Shown here piece after piece: positions 26,801-35,659 of a stretch of DNA of 64,000 nucleotides. The first letter of the stretch is position 1; each line of letters begins with the position of its first letter. The notes below the pieces were generated by a model. The model was not told the DNA's origin. It made no database searches and saw nothing but the letters and a program-made list of their open reading frames with translations. This stretch comes from Thiodiazotropha sp040507035 (GTDB lineage: Bacteria > Pseudomonadota > Gammaproteobacteria > Chromatiales > Chromatiaceae), in the NCBI GenBank assembly GCA_040507035.1, contig JBEVVR010000052.1, positions 148,608 through 212,607 of the forward strand, in the 5' to 3' direction. Made by a program: the position numbers and the translations under genes.

Positions 26801-27290
26801 TGACGTGGTCACCCTGGATACAACTACCGGCGTCGTCTCCCGCATCCGCATTCGTGCAACCACGATCACAAACTACGACAAACAGGAGCTATTGATACCC
26901 AACAAGGAGTTCATCACCGGCAGGGTTATCAACTGGACACTGACCGACAAGGTTAACCGGATCATCATTACCGTCGGCGTCGCCTATGGCAGTGATGTCA
27001 ACAAGGCCATGGAGCTTATGATCGAAGCCGCAGAGGAAAACGAAAATGTACTCCAGGATCCAAAGCCGGTAGCCACTTTTGAGGCATTCGGCGACAGCTC
27101 CCTGACCCTGCTGCTTCGCGCCTATCTGGGGTCGATGGACAATCGACTGGCAACCATTACCGCACTGCACGAGGGGATCAACAACAAGTTCCTGCAAGCC
27201 GGTATAGAGATCCCCTTTCCGCAGCGTGATCTACACTTGGTCAGCGCCAATCCACTGCATGTCAAAGTAGAGCCAACTAAAGAGTTTTGA
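23865..27290 (+). CDS. Mechanosensitive channel of the MscK/KefA type
   Basis: A large MscS-superfamily channel of about 1141 residues, close to E. coli MscK (1120). A signal peptide ends near PTWAEP. A long periplasmic coiled-coil domain (about 30-480) precedes roughly eleven membrane helices. The MscS core comes last, with the pore helix region VAALGVGLGFGLQEIVANFISG, the beta domain (ERPIRVGDVV) and a C-terminal domain ending in FPQRDLHLV. Such channels open under membrane tension to release solutes in osmotic downshock. The start is uncertain: the frame extends to a TTG at 23799, and ATGs at 23865 and 23907 are both possible. The one used here gives the signal peptide a positively charged end. 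It begins about 110 bases after the cyclase gene. Confidence 0.9.
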   Translation: MCYAATIHRTSLRVMLFALLLLSHCLPTWAEPPTLNSEQKQPLTQKQLELSRNRINQDSTLEQEQKDKILELLEQAQGWLQQTTRIRGEISNLERQIEEAPQQIRTLRAEIGKGTKQDSSLDKFIQRSDLATLEMRISQEELKLAQAREQQKNHLDELSNLLAGSKQIGNEIVQSSESLAEIRSEINTLPQNELKQIRQAKWMSLQARASMRQAELDMLTLRLGNQSLLTNLTQAKRDATAAQVSRLQSDLKLLNQAAAEIREADAKQARQAAELLEQETITLPLPLQTIAQENAETRSELEQLVYWEKRVLQELAATKRKLEQIQTDFGHSRQRVEVVGGSEAIGKMLSRRRAALPSLRSYSRSSAKRKHEINNATDRQIEIEELLLERGNLSDHVEMITQSLDQGLTSQEAQQLNNQAFSLAGARREALNELQEAYGRYIGQLAALDLAERQLLDLSESYIDYIDDQLIWISSGGLRDIFSPMRLLSSLGWLLSPQHWKELGTDLASASRYNVHTAFIVLLLFLFVVWKQPFARLQIPMLARSTRKISTDSIRLTLKALFYTLIKISALPVLMIGTGLLLASLPTAEPFTLAMATSLIKVGITLGAALLLYQLCLPEGVGIRHLRWNSKVCHAIAHELRWAIPVGTPLRFLIALGSGDGLPNEALTLSSLATIMLMIVFILFIYRLLRKQGSLMLAWSSSNPHALLLQLHFLWFPLLTLIGVGLIFTTGIGYMTLTFSLLERVELTIWFFIGLYTLRELLLRYLFIAERRLRYQNALQRRQELRAQREQEQEHIDDESSVITAEIPELNFDALSEQAKRLVRFGYLLGSVVGAWLIWSDLLPALDFLNNIQLPINTSVMVDGVLTETPLSLRDILIGVIILSVTFLAAKNLPGVLEITLLQRLPLESGARYALTMLLQYMIAGIGLIMAFSIIGFQWSKIQWLVAALGVGLGFGLQEIVANFISGIILLFERPIRVGDVVTLDTTTGVVSRIRIRATTITNYDKQELLIPNKEFITGRVINWTLTDKVNRIIITVGVAYGSDVNKAMELMIEAAEENENVLQDPKPVATFEAFGDSSLTLLLRAYLGSMDNRLATITALHEGINNKFLQAGIEIPFPQRDLHLVSANPLHVKVEPTKEF

Positions 27291-27464
27291 GTTTTTAGCT
27301 GGCTAAGTCGCCCGTCTCTTAACCTGTTGATTAACCTCACCAGTGTCACATGAGGCATAGAATAAAAGAATCTAATTACTCATAACTAAAAACTTCTCGA
27401 AGTTGCCAAGACACTAGCCAAGCGGGATGGATGATCAGATAAACGCAGCGGTGGCGCAGGAGCC

Positions 27465-30284
27465 TCAAAGCTTGCCTGAGATCGAGACGCCTAACTCAGC
27501 ACCCTCATCCTGCAAGCGCAACATTTCAACCATTTTAGCAGCGGGTAACGGCTTGCTGAAGAGATAACCCTGAGCCATCTCACAGCCGTGTTGTTCAAGA
27601 AAGCGTAACTGGCTTTCTGTTTCAACGCCTTCAGCAACAACACCGAGACCCAGACTCTGTGCCATGGCAATTATCGCGGAGGTGATGGTGACATCATCTT
27701 CGTTGTCAGGGATATCCTTGACAAAGGTACGATCGACCTTCAGGTTATCCAATGGAAAACGTTTTAGGTAGTTCAGCGAAGAGTAACCGGTGCCGAAGTC
27801 ATCTACCGAGATGCTGATCCCCATCTCCTTGAAGTCATTCAAGGTGGTTATGGTCTCGTTGACATTGCGCATGATTACGCTTTCAGTTATTTCCAGCTCC
27901 AAGTATTTGGGATTGAGCTTGGTATTCTTAAGTGCCTTTGCAACCTTCATGCTGAGATCACGCTGGATAAACTGCATACTACTCAGGTTGACGGCTATGC
28001 GAATCGGACTGTACCCCGTATCTTGCCACTCCTTGTTCTGTCTACAGGCCTCATTCAGCACCCATTCACCGAGCTCGATAATCATGCCGGTCTCTTCCGC
28101 AATGGGAATAAACTCGACGGGAGATATCATTCCCAGCTCCGGCTCATCCCATCTCAATAGCGCCTCAGCGGAGACAATCTGTCCAGTTGCCAGATCGATC
28201 TGCGGCTGATAATAGAGCTCCATTTCATTACAGGCGAGTGCCTTACGCAACTTACCCTCAAGTTTCAAGCGGGTGGTTGCCAAGATATTCATCTGCTCGG
28301 AATAGAATTGAAAATTATTCTTCCCCACCGCTTTTGCGTGATACATAGCGGTATCCGCATTTTTCAATAGTTCTTCAACATCGTGGCCATCCCTGGGGAA
28401 GATGGCTATGCCGATACTCGGGGTGACATAGACCTCATGTCCGTTTAAATTGTAGGAGCGCGCTATTGCATCCTGAACCCTTTTTGCCACCAGGGCTGCT
28501 ACTTCCGGTTTTTGAATATCTTCAAGAAGCACGGTAAATTCATCGCCTCCAAGCCTGGCGATATTTCGATACTCCTTCTCTTCATCTACATTACGCCCAA
28601 CGTAGTCCGTATCTCTGAGTTGCGCTTCCAGACGATTGGTCACATTTATCAGCAACATATCGCCGATATCATGCCCCAGGGTGTCGTTAATGCGCTTGAA
28701 CTCATCCAGGTCAAGATACAGCACCGCACCCACACGCTGGTGTCGCTTAGCGGTCCTGATAGCGCGTGATACCTGCTCTTTGAAGGCCTGTCGATTCGGC
28801 AGTTTGGTCAGGGAATCGTTGTAGGCCAGCATACGAATCTTTTCGTCCCACTGCTTGCGCTCTGTAATATCCCTGGCAAATACACTAAGGGTGAACATAT
28901 CACCGATTTTCGAGCAGGAAATGGCCAAGTCGAGGGGAAATTTACGACCCGTGTTATCTCTGCCTTCAACCTCCAGGCGAATACCGGTTGGGCGTTCCGT
29001 GGATCCCTTGAACATTGGCTCCAGTGCTTCAGTGGCCTCCAACAATGAGATATGAGTCAGGATAAGTTGAAACAGATGCAAACCAAGAACATCCTCTTCG
29101 GTATAACCAAATACCTCTATCGCCTGCTGGTTCCAACTTAAAATCATACAATTGGCATCAGCGGTTATCACCGCATCAAATGCGGTATCTATGACATGGG
29201 AAAACCTTGCATCCTCCGCCTCGATCGCGGCATTCGCTTCATCTTCCTGAAGCTTCGCAACACGCTTGGTTCGATAGACACCGATCGCCAGTCCAAGAAT
29301 CAGCAGAGACAACATCCAGATCGCCAATACCTTCCACCAATCTATTACCTCTGGCTTGATTCTTTGACTGACCGAGAATATAAAATCGACTCCGTATATA
29401 TCGACCCTTTGCTGATAGTTAAGGGTACTTAGATCGACAGCAATCTTTGCGATCTTGGACCTTGTGATAGCAGGTACACCGCCGACAGTCTTGAGCTGGT
29501 TGCTGTCATCGAGCGGTTTCATAGAAAGTTCGAAGTTAACACCTGGACCTATCAATCCATCGACAATGCGCTCTAACTCTATACAGAGTACCGCCATGCC
29601 ATTGAACATATCCAACCTTTCGTGGACCTTGCTCGGGGGATAGCGTCCCAGATAGACAGGTTTCAGCACGAAATATTGGGGTTTGCTCGAACGGCTTATT
29701 TGCACCGGGCCAAAAGTCGTAATCTCACCGCTTTTGATCGCTTGTTGCAAGATAGCGTAGGCACCAGGTTGCATGCTCAGATCATAACCCAACACATTAG
29801 CGGAAAGCGGATCCATTGGCTCAATGAAACTGACCGGCAAGTGATAGTGGGAGCCACCGATAACCAATTCGCTATTTTGATCCAGATCCTTCAAATGAAA
29901 ACTGACAAAGCCCTGCTCCCGCATACTTGCTTCAAACTCGGCTCGCTTCTCATCAGCTATCAATCTCATCTGCATAATCGCACTGATGAAGGGATAGGCC
30001 TTAAGCATCTCCTGGGAGAATGAGGTCTGTTCTGCGATGCTGATAAAATCGCTTGAATGGTAGAGTCCCACCAGGGAGGTCAATACGGTCTCCAAATTGG
30101 AGATACGCTGTGTCAGAGTACGGTGGATCTCTCCTGCACGATCAATAAACTCGTTATCTACGGCATGTAGCTCCACCCAAATCGACAACAGCAACGACAC
30201 CCAGGAAAAGATTGTTATCGAGAGCCAGAGGATGACCCCCCGGTAACCTTTGAAGACCTTTTCACGGGTGCGAAAATACATCAT
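27465..30284 (-). CDS. CHASE-PAS-GGDEF-EAL transmembrane c-di-GMP enzyme
   Basis: A 939-residue bifunctional signalling protein. A first membrane helix (about 17-38) is followed by a periplasmic CHASE domain (about 60-290), a second helix (about 320-340), PAS (about 362-480), GGDEF (about 490-660) and EAL (about 675-925). The cyclase signature RLGGDEF is intact; an RDTD upstream is separated from it by an acidic insertion, so the usual I-site spacing is lost. The EAL domain keeps EALLRW, the Asn of NLSS, ELEITES, the metal pair DDFGTGYSSL, and AEGVET, so phosphodiesterase activity is expected. Its start codon overlaps the stop of the upstream binding-protein gene by four bases, which suggests that the two are made in step. 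Confidence 0.94.
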   Translation of the reverse strand: MMYFRTREKVFKGYRGVILWLSITIFSWVSLLLSIWVELHAVDNEFIDRAGEIHRTLTQRISNLETVLTSLVGLYHSSDFISIAEQTSFSQEMLKAYPFISAIMQMRLIADEKRAEFEASMREQGFVSFHLKDLDQNSELVIGGSHYHLPVSFIEPMDPLSANVLGYDLSMQPGAYAILQQAIKSGEITTFGPVQISRSSKPQYFVLKPVYLGRYPPSKVHERLDMFNGMAVLCIELERIVDGLIGPGVNFELSMKPLDDSNQLKTVGGVPAITRSKIAKIAVDLSTLNYQQRVDIYGVDFIFSVSQRIKPEVIDWWKVLAIWMLSLLILGLAIGVYRTKRVAKLQEDEANAAIEAEDARFSHVIDTAFDAVITADANCMILSWNQQAIEVFGYTEEDVLGLHLFQLILTHISLLEATEALEPMFKGSTERPTGIRLEVEGRDNTGRKFPLDLAISCSKIGDMFTLSVFARDITERKQWDEKIRMLAYNDSLTKLPNRQAFKEQVSRAIRTAKRHQRVGAVLYLDLDEFKRINDTLGHDIGDMLLINVTNRLEAQLRDTDYVGRNVDEEKEYRNIARLGGDEFTVLLEDIQKPEVAALVAKRVQDAIARSYNLNGHEVYVTPSIGIAIFPRDGHDVEELLKNADTAMYHAKAVGKNNFQFYSEQMNILATTRLKLEGKLRKALACNEMELYYQPQIDLATGQIVSAEALLRWDEPELGMISPVEFIPIAEETGMIIELGEWVLNEACRQNKEWQDTGYSPIRIAVNLSSMQFIQRDLSMKVAKALKNTKLNPKYLELEITESVIMRNVNETITTLNDFKEMGISISVDDFGTGYSSLNYLKRFPLDNLKVDRTFVKDIPDNEDDVTITSAIIAMAQSLGLGVVAEGVETESQLRFLEQHGCEMAQGYLFSKPLPAAKMVEMLRLQDEGAELGVSISGKL

Positions 30285-31249
30285 GAATTGACTTTTTTCG
30301 CCTTTCTCAGCAATGACTCTGGAAATCTGATTCCACTCGTTTCAAGGATCGAATGATTAATCCAGATATCCCATTTACGATTGGAGACTATGGGTATTTC
30401 GGTAGGTTTGGTCCCTTCAAGAATTGCCAGCGCGGCCAATCCAGCCCATTCCCCATGTTCCTCCGGCACTTTAGTAAGACCAAGTATGGAGTAGGGCATC
30501 ATCCACCCATGATTAGTCAAGGAGAGGGTTTTGGTTGTTTTGTCCAGATGCGCGATTACAGACTCGGAATTCCAGTCGTTGATACCGGATTTGCTACCGA
30601 TAACGACAAAATCGAATTCCTGGGCTTCAGTGTATGCCTCCAGCCAATCACTTGTGGTATTAACCAATCGATGCTGCAACGAAATGTTGTACTTTTCCGC
30701 GGCGCGCTGGAAGCGTTTCAGATTCTTGGTTTCGGTCAGGGTGTTGGCACCGATGTAGATTGCATCATGGGCGCCTCCCTGTATGTTTCTCGCTTTCTCG
30801 AACAATGCATCGATGGGAGCCACCTCGACCATACCGGTGGTGTTTTCATAGGGAAAGCCATAACCATCGACAGTCCAGTTAATCCCGCAAAAGACAAAGG
30901 GCACCTGGTGATCCTTGTAGAAGGGTTGTATGACATACTTGGCAGCATTGTCATCCGCGGTGATTACGACATCGGGCTTCCAGCTCTCAATTATACCTTT
31001 TGCCTTCAAGGCAGCGCCCTTTTTCGACGCTTCGTCTTTGTGCCTTTTTGTATCCATGTCGAACTGCATCAAGTCACATTTGCCATCCAGCGTTGCGCGC
31101 AGCCCACTCTCCACCCCATCAGACCAGGCATATCCTGAATGGTAGGAGGAGATAAAGAGACATCTATTGGCCATCACTTGGCTGGACGACAAGAGTAACA
31201 GGACGAAGAAAGTAGCTAGGAAACTCTCAGTTCTTGTATTTGGAACCAT
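30281..31249 (-). CDS. Periplasmic ABC_sub_bind-type substrate-binding protein
   Basis: A 322-residue exported protein with an N-terminal signal peptide (LATFFVLLLLSSSQVMA) and the two-lobed fold of the ABC_sub_bind family (related to periplasmic sugar-binding proteins). It opens CLFISSYHSGYAWSDGV and has VVITADDNAAKYV and PFVFCGINW motifs. Such proteins bind a small ligand in the periplasm; the ligand is unknown. No ABC permease or ATPase is adjacent. Instead the gene is translationally coupled (ATGA overlap) to the CHASE-PAS-GGDEF-EAL protein, so a sensing rather than transport role is likely. The start at 31249 has GGAG ten bases upstream and leads straight into the signal peptide; the longer frame to 31345 does not. 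Confidence 0.85.
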   Translation of the reverse strand: MVPNTRTESFLATFFVLLLLSSSQVMANRCLFISSYHSGYAWSDGVESGLRATLDGKCDLMQFDMDTKRHKDEASKKGAALKAKGIIESWKPDVVITADDNAAKYVIQPFYKDHQVPFVFCGINWTVDGYGFPYENTTGMVEVAPIDALFEKARNIQGGAHDAIYIGANTLTETKNLKRFQRAAEKYNISLQHRLVNTTSDWLEAYTEAQEFDFVVIGSKSGINDWNSESVIAHLDKTTKTLSLTNHGWMMPYSILGLTKVPEEHGEWAGLAALAILEGTKPTEIPIVSNRKWDIWINHSILETSGIRFPESLLRKAKKVNS

Positions 31250-31429
31250 ATTCAACCAACTCCATGTCTTAATGGATTTTGAATAAAAATTTATTTTTGG
31301 ATTCTGGAGATATATCGGCAGGTAATAGAAAACTTTACAAATCAATCACTAATAGAAAAGTATAAGCACGAGATTCCTAGCGAAAGCTATCCCATTGTAT
31401 TTCCTATAAAACCATATCCTCGGACAATC

Positions 31430-31984
31430 CTATTCAAGGGGTTGTAATTTAACTGACACTATCTCTCTTATCAGATCCTCGGCCTGTTGCAACTGCCTGA
31501 CGCGTTTCCATAGGCGTTCAGGTTTGCATGCATAGATATCGAGGAGATCATCGGCAACGACCCATTTCAGCTGCCGGCGCTTCTTGAATCTACCGTGGAT
31601 GTCGTCCTCCCACGCCCGATTCAAGCTGCCCACATCTCGGTAGGGGAATTCGATGAAATAGGTTCTCCAGGGTTTAGCATGGAGCCGGTTACACCACCAA
31701 TCCGGGTGCTGTGAGAGGGTTTTTTCAAACAGCGCCTCAACGATCGGGATCTGTGCATTCACCTGATCGATTTCTCGACATGCCCGCTGCAAATCCCTGC
31801 TAAAATACATGGTTTCTGTCTCTTCAACGAACTCCCTCACCGCGGTCTCCCGAAACCCCTCACCCTCACCGAGACCGCCCCCAAAATCGATCAGGTAGCC
31901 TGTTTTTCGGCCGCTAAAGGTCGATTGAAAAAGAAAATGGACAGTGGTTTCGTGAACAGCGAAGGGAATCACCCCAGCCCCCAT
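31430..31984 (-). CDS. Nudix hydrolase domain protein
   Basis: A 184-residue soluble protein with a Nudix box at about residues 37-59: GLGEGEGFRETAVREFVEET fits G-x5-E-x7-R-E-U-x-E-E, so the Mg2+-binding glutamates are present. Family members hydrolyse nucleoside diphosphates linked to another moiety; the substrate cannot be predicted. The C-terminal half is rich in Trp and Arg and is not part of the core fold. It lies on the same strand as its neighbours, about 130 bases from the patatin gene on one side and 180 from the binding protein on the other, so cotranscription is possible but not evident. Confidence 0.88.
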   Translation of the reverse strand: MGAGVIPFAVHETTVHFLFQSTFSGRKTGYLIDFGGGLGEGEGFRETAVREFVEETETMYFSRDLQRACREIDQVNAQIPIVEALFEKTLSQHPDWWCNRLHAKPWRTYFIEFPYRDVGSLNRAWEDDIHGRFKKRRQLKWVVADDLLDIYACKPERLWKRVRQLQQAEDLIREIVSVKLQPLE

Positions 31985-32113
31985 TTGTAAGCCTCCTCAG
32001 CAGTGAACCGGCATCAACAGTATAGCGCCAGTGATAGATCCACCTATCCATCACCGCATATTGCCGATCTACGTTGGTTTGTTACCAGATAAGCTTCATC
32101 GGGGTTGCAACTA

Positions 32114-33067
32114 TCAACGATCAAACAATCCGTCTAAAGCTGGACGCATGCGTTTGACCTCTCTCAGTCCCTCTTCGATTGCCATTTCCGCCTCGTCAAA
32201 CTCCATTAGCCCAAGTTTCGATAGTCGCGGGGAAAGTATCACCTCGGGTGGATCCCCTGCCATGCGGCTACGGGTTATACGATCCTGCATGATGTTGATT
32301 GAACTCGCCAGCACCTCATACAGCCCGGGAACATTTCGGCTTTCGCCCAGCAGACGGGTCTTCAACTCCTGCTTACGTGCGTTGAGGCCACTGACCAGCT
32401 GACCGGTTATTCGGCTCCAGAGATCATCTTCAGCTTCATCGTCAATGTCTGCGGCAACTTTGTTTCGTCTGCTACTACCATTGCGCAGGTGCTTTCCGAG
32501 GATGTCGCCATTGAGATTGACCGCGATCACGATATCCGCCCCCATGGCGCGGCAGAGTGAAACCGGTACCGGATTCGCCAGGCCGCCATCCACCAGCCAC
32601 CTGCCCTGATGCCGCAGGGGGGTAAACAGCCCCGGCAAGCTGATTGAAGCCCTTACCGCCTCCATTACGGGCCCCTGGCGAAACCAGATCTCCCTTCCTG
32701 TCTCCAGGTCCGTCGCCACCACGCCGAGTTGACGTCGCAATCCCTCGAAATCCAGATCCTTGACATAGTGGCTGATGAACTCGGTCAACCTGTCACCCTG
32801 AATCAAACCCCCGCCCAACAGCGTGGGATCGAGAAATCTGATAATCTCCTTCCAATTCAGGGAGCAGGTCCAGCTCTGCAGCAGATCCAGCTTATCTGAG
32901 GCATAGGCGGCACCCACCAAGGCACCGATAGAGCTTCCGCTGACAATATCCGGTTCGATTCCCAGTTCGGAGAGACCATTGATGATCCCGATGTGTGACC
33001 AGCCACGGGCTGCACCGCTACCCAGGGCAAGACCGACTTTCATTTCCACCTGATTACCACCCTGCAT
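32114..33067 (-). CDS. rssA: Patatin-like phospholipase family protein (RssA-like)
   Basis: A 317-residue serine hydrolase of the bacterial patatin family. It has the oxyanion glycine loop GSGAARGW, the nucleophile elbow GSSIG and the catalytic Asp in DGGLANPVP, so the Ser-Asp dyad is complete. It follows E. coli RssA closely (GLALGSGAARGWSHIGIIN; RMAGDPPE near the end). Unlike E. coli, no rssB follows. A likely function is lipid acyl hydrolysis at the membrane; the physiological substrate of RssA is not defined. The ATG at 33043 aligns better with the RssA start than the one at 33067. A short linker region (about 205-225) is unusually basic and acidic. Confidence 0.88.
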   Translation of the reverse strand: MQGGNQVEMKVGLALGSGAARGWSHIGIINGLSELGIEPDIVSGSSIGALVGAAYASDKLDLLQSWTCSLNWKEIIRFLDPTLLGGGLIQGDRLTEFISHYVKDLDFEGLRRQLGVVATDLETGREIWFRQGPVMEAVRASISLPGLFTPLRHQGRWLVDGGLANPVPVSLCRAMGADIVIAVNLNGDILGKHLRNGSSRRNKVAADIDDEAEDDLWSRITGQLVSGLNARKQELKTRLLGESRNVPGLYEVLASSINIMQDRITRSRMAGDPPEVILSPRLSKLGLMEFDEAEMAIEEGLREVKRMRPALDGLFDR

Positions 33068-33130
33068 CTTCGCTACACCATACTGCCAATGTCAGCAGGT
33101 CCCGGTTTATGAGTATACCGCAGGCTGTTC

Positions 33131-33811
33131 TCAGGAGATATCCAATGCATGCAGCACCCGCTGTTTCAGCTCAAGGGGCTGGCGGGAGATCAATGCAGCG
33201 GGAACACCTATCTTTTTCGTCAATCGCTGATAGCTTTCGAATCCGAAGGAGACCATGAAGGGGTGCATCCCGGTACCGACTGCTGCCAGATAGTCACACT
33301 TCTCATCGCCTGTAGCATAGGCACGCGCGGGATTGACCTTGAGACTCTCGCGGATTGTCTGGAATGCGGTGAGCTTATCCTTTTTCAATGGCAGATGGAT
33401 CAGAAAATCGAGACCAGCCACGTCAACCCCGTTACGCCGATAGAGTTGACGTAAGGTCTTTTCCGCTTCATTGGTGATGTTGCGGGTGATCATGCCGACA
33501 CGAAGATCGGGCTGGCTGACCAATCTGTTGATCATGCCCCCCATGCCATCGAACAATTGGGCCTGTTCCCTGTAGATCTCGGTGAGGGTGTTTATCAGCG
33601 CAATCCGCTGTTTCTCCTTCAACTGTTTGCGCAGATTTTTCGGCAGCTCCTTCAAACCACCGATATACTTGAATATCTTTCGTCTGTCCTGAAAACGTTC
33701 AACATCCCCGATATCCATGTTATGAGCCTTGAACGCAATATTGATTGCCTCGAAGGCGTCGATGGTGGTGCCATCCGCATCGAGGATTATGAGACGGTGA
33801 GATTCAAACAT
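33131..33811 (-). CDS. HAD-superfamily hydrolase
   Basis: A 226-residue HAD phosphatase-like protein. Motif I is LDADGTTID with the nucleophile Asp, motif II is the Thr in MITRNI, the Lys is in the PLKKDK region and motif IV is the acidic pair in ATGDEKCD. A helical cap (about 20-90) suggests a C1-type enzyme acting on small phosphorylated compounds. The start at 33811 is preferred because the frame upstream to 33892 overlaps the previous gene and does not belong to the fold. It follows the methyltransferase-like gene by 14 bases, so the two are probably cotranscribed. Confidence 0.85.
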   Translation of the reverse strand: MFESHRLIILDADGTTIDAFEAINIAFKAHNMDIGDVERFQDRRKIFKYIGGLKELPKNLRKQLKEKQRIALINTLTEIYREQAQLFDGMGGMINRLVSQPDLRVGMITRNITNEAEKTLRQLYRRNGVDVAGLDFLIHLPLKKDKLTAFQTIRESLKVNPARAYATGDEKCDYLAAVGTGMHPFMVSFGFESYQRLTKKIGVPAALISRQPLELKQRVLHALDIS

Positions 33812-33825
33812 AAGCAAATCCGGAC

Positions 33826-34482
33826 TCAACAGAAAACCACCTCGGCATAGGTGCCGAAACGACCAATTCGATTCGCCCTCATACAACGACACTCGGTCCA
33901 GGCGTTTAAGATATGCTGCTCAGCCCGACGATGGGTGTCATCCATGAGAATGACGCAATCATCATCCAGATGATCGATCATTGTGGGCAACAAGCCATAG
34001 CGCCCTCCCGGATTACTGCTCGGGGGTCCGTCGCACACCACCAGACCTATCTTCTCAATCACAAGATCTTGCGGCAGGCGGTACCATCTATACCCCTCAT
34101 AGTCGATCAAGGGTGCGCGAATAAGGGTGACATGGGAGAAATTGAGGTAATCGAGAATCCTACGCAGATAATCATGCCAGATCCTATTGTGCTCCAAGAC
34201 GATAAACTGACGGCCCGTACCTTGGCACAGCATCGCCGTCAGCACTGTAGTGGCACCGGATCCACACTCGAGAATGGCACCATTTGACCGCACCACATGT
34301 CCAGCCACGTGGCGTAAATAGGACGGCCCAGCGGCATAACCGAGATTGCCCCACGCCAACGCAAGCAGAAGGATATCGAAACCGTTCGGCACCCTGTCCG
34401 ACAGCCTTGAAGAGAAACGGGCGGCCAGCTTTGACAACACAGTGGCCTTGACAGGAAACAACAAATCTCTCAACCAAATCAC
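33826..34482 (-). CDS. Class I SAM-dependent methyltransferase-like protein
   Basis: A 218-residue protein with a Rossmann-like core. The glycine-rich SAM loop reads ILECGSGATTVL, the acidic residue after strand 2 is in VLEHN, and VVCDGPP resembles motif II. The last strand carries ILMDDTHR. It looks like the family that includes small-molecule or sugar methyltransferases and some proteins of exopolysaccharide clusters; the substrate is unknown. Its first 40 residues are basic and amphipathic. It lies directly upstream of the HAD hydrolase on the same strand. Confidence 0.72.
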   Translation of the reverse strand: MIWLRDLLFPVKATVLSKLAARFSSRLSDRVPNGFDILLLALAWGNLGYAAGPSYLRHVAGHVVRSNGAILECGSGATTVLTAMLCQGTGRQFIVLEHNRIWHDYLRRILDYLNFSHVTLIRAPLIDYEGYRWYRLPQDLVIEKIGLVVCDGPPSSNPGGRYGLLPTMIDHLDDDCVILMDDTHRRAEQHILNAWTECRCMRANRIGRFGTYAEVVFC

Positions 34483-34594
34483 AAAATTACCATCTAAAAA
34501 GCCAACAACATGTAAACAGATCTTAACCTAATGCTGTTACAGTCATATTGCGTCCGTGACGCTTATCTGTTCCAGATTCCGTTTAGGAGGGAAG

Positions 34595-34780
34595 ATGATT
34601 GAATGGGAGCGTTTAGACAGACAACAGCAGATCGAGCTTCGGGAGGCCTTCGGCCACTACCTCGACACACTCCCCCCCACCTGTTCACTGGACATGAAGC
34701 TCGCCAGATTTCAGGAGTGGTTGAGCCAAAAGGGCATTCGTTACCACGACCAGGTTAGGAGTGAGAACAGCAGCCGCTAA
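34595..34780 (+). CDS. Small hypothetical protein (61 residues)
   Basis: A 61-residue soluble helical protein that I do not recognise. It opens with MIEWERLDRQQQIELREAFG and contains two Trp and one Cys. The start at 34595 is well supported by a strong GGAGGGAAG ribosome-binding site; the frame extends further upstream to 34556 without one. Its stop codon overlaps the stop of the convergent gspB by four bases. The good ribosome-binding site and a codon pattern like its neighbours make it likely to be translated. Confidence 0.65.
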   Translation: MIEWERLDRQQQIELREAFGHYLDTLPPTCSLDMKLARFQEWLSQKGIRYHDQVRSENSSR

Positions 34781-35658
34781 TACTTATCTCGCAGCAACCG
34801 AACAAGACCCTTCCCATAGTCGACAATGATACCGTCACGATCGATCCGGTGCAGCCGGTAACCATTGACACCGAGAATATCGCCCTCGCTGTAGCGACGC
34901 ATATTGATGATCACAAATCGTTGGGACGGCTCTTCATTGTAGACATGAATCGAGGTTTTTAACTGCTCCAGCTGTTCACGCAATCCCTGTTCCATCTCCC
35001 AAATCAGCGGAATCCGAGGCTCTTCAACCCTTTGCCTCTCACTTTCGCCGGTTACCACCGGCTCCGTGGCATCGAGCTTCTCATGACCCAATGTTGCCAC
35101 AGGATCAACCTGATTTTCCTTTACCGCTCCTGGCAATGGCTGCCTCCCTTGCGCGGGATCAAGAGTGGGGGTTGATCGATCGGCTTGGGCGGCTGCTTGA
35201 CTCTGCGATGGTCGTGGCGTTTGATTCATCGGCTTGGGCGAAGCCATCTGCGCAGTTGGCGCTTTCTTGCTCAGTTTGGCCTCGCTGACCAGGGAGTGCT
35301 GATTAGGCTGACCGACGCTACGTATTCGCTCAGCGATTTGGCGACTCTTTTTCCCTGTCGGTTTTTCAGGCAACACCTGATGCACCCCTGTAGACTGCTT
35401 CAACACCGGGGCTGACTGAGGCTCTTCAACTTGGCTCGGTGACTGCCGTTTTTGCGCCTTTGGGTTACCGTTATCATCTCCAGTACTGAAAAGCAGCCAG
35501 AGTGTCACTGCAATCAATATCAGAACCAATCCCATCGCCAGCAGCAGCAAAGGTATGGATCTAGTCTCTTTGGGTGACTGCATTTGGGGCAGGAGATCCT
35601 CTTTCCCCGGCTGCCTATCCTGTGAGGCCCTCTCCAGCGCATCGAGTATGGAGGACAC
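34777..35658 (-). CDS. gspB: General secretion pathway protein GspB
   Basis: A 293-residue inner-membrane protein of the type II secretion accessory pair. A cytoplasmic N-terminus (SSILDALERASQDRQ, the family signature) is followed by a membrane helix (about 36-58), a long Pro/Gln/Ser-rich periplasmic linker (about 65-205) and a C-terminal GspB domain (about 225-290, RFVIINMRRYSEGDILGVNG). GspA/GspB complexes act in peptidoglycan to allow assembly of the secretin ring. It starts one base after gspA. No other gsp genes are in the window, so the main secretion operon must be elsewhere. Confidence 0.9.
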   Translation of the reverse strand: MSSILDALERASQDRQPGKEDLLPQMQSPKETRSIPLLLLAMGLVLILIAVTLWLLFSTGDDNGNPKAQKRQSPSQVEEPQSAPVLKQSTGVHQVLPEKPTGKKSRQIAERIRSVGQPNQHSLVSEAKLSKKAPTAQMASPKPMNQTPRPSQSQAAAQADRSTPTLDPAQGRQPLPGAVKENQVDPVATLGHEKLDATEPVVTGESERQRVEEPRIPLIWEMEQGLREQLEQLKTSIHVYNEEPSQRFVIINMRRYSEGDILGVNGYRLHRIDRDGIIVDYGKGLVRLLRDKY

Positions 35659-35659
35659 C

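Noticed and set aside
27290..27394. A 9-bp inverted repeat (AGTTTTTAG / CTAAAAACT) behind the MscK-type gene
   Set aside because: Short, AT-rich and about 90 bases apart; likely chance.
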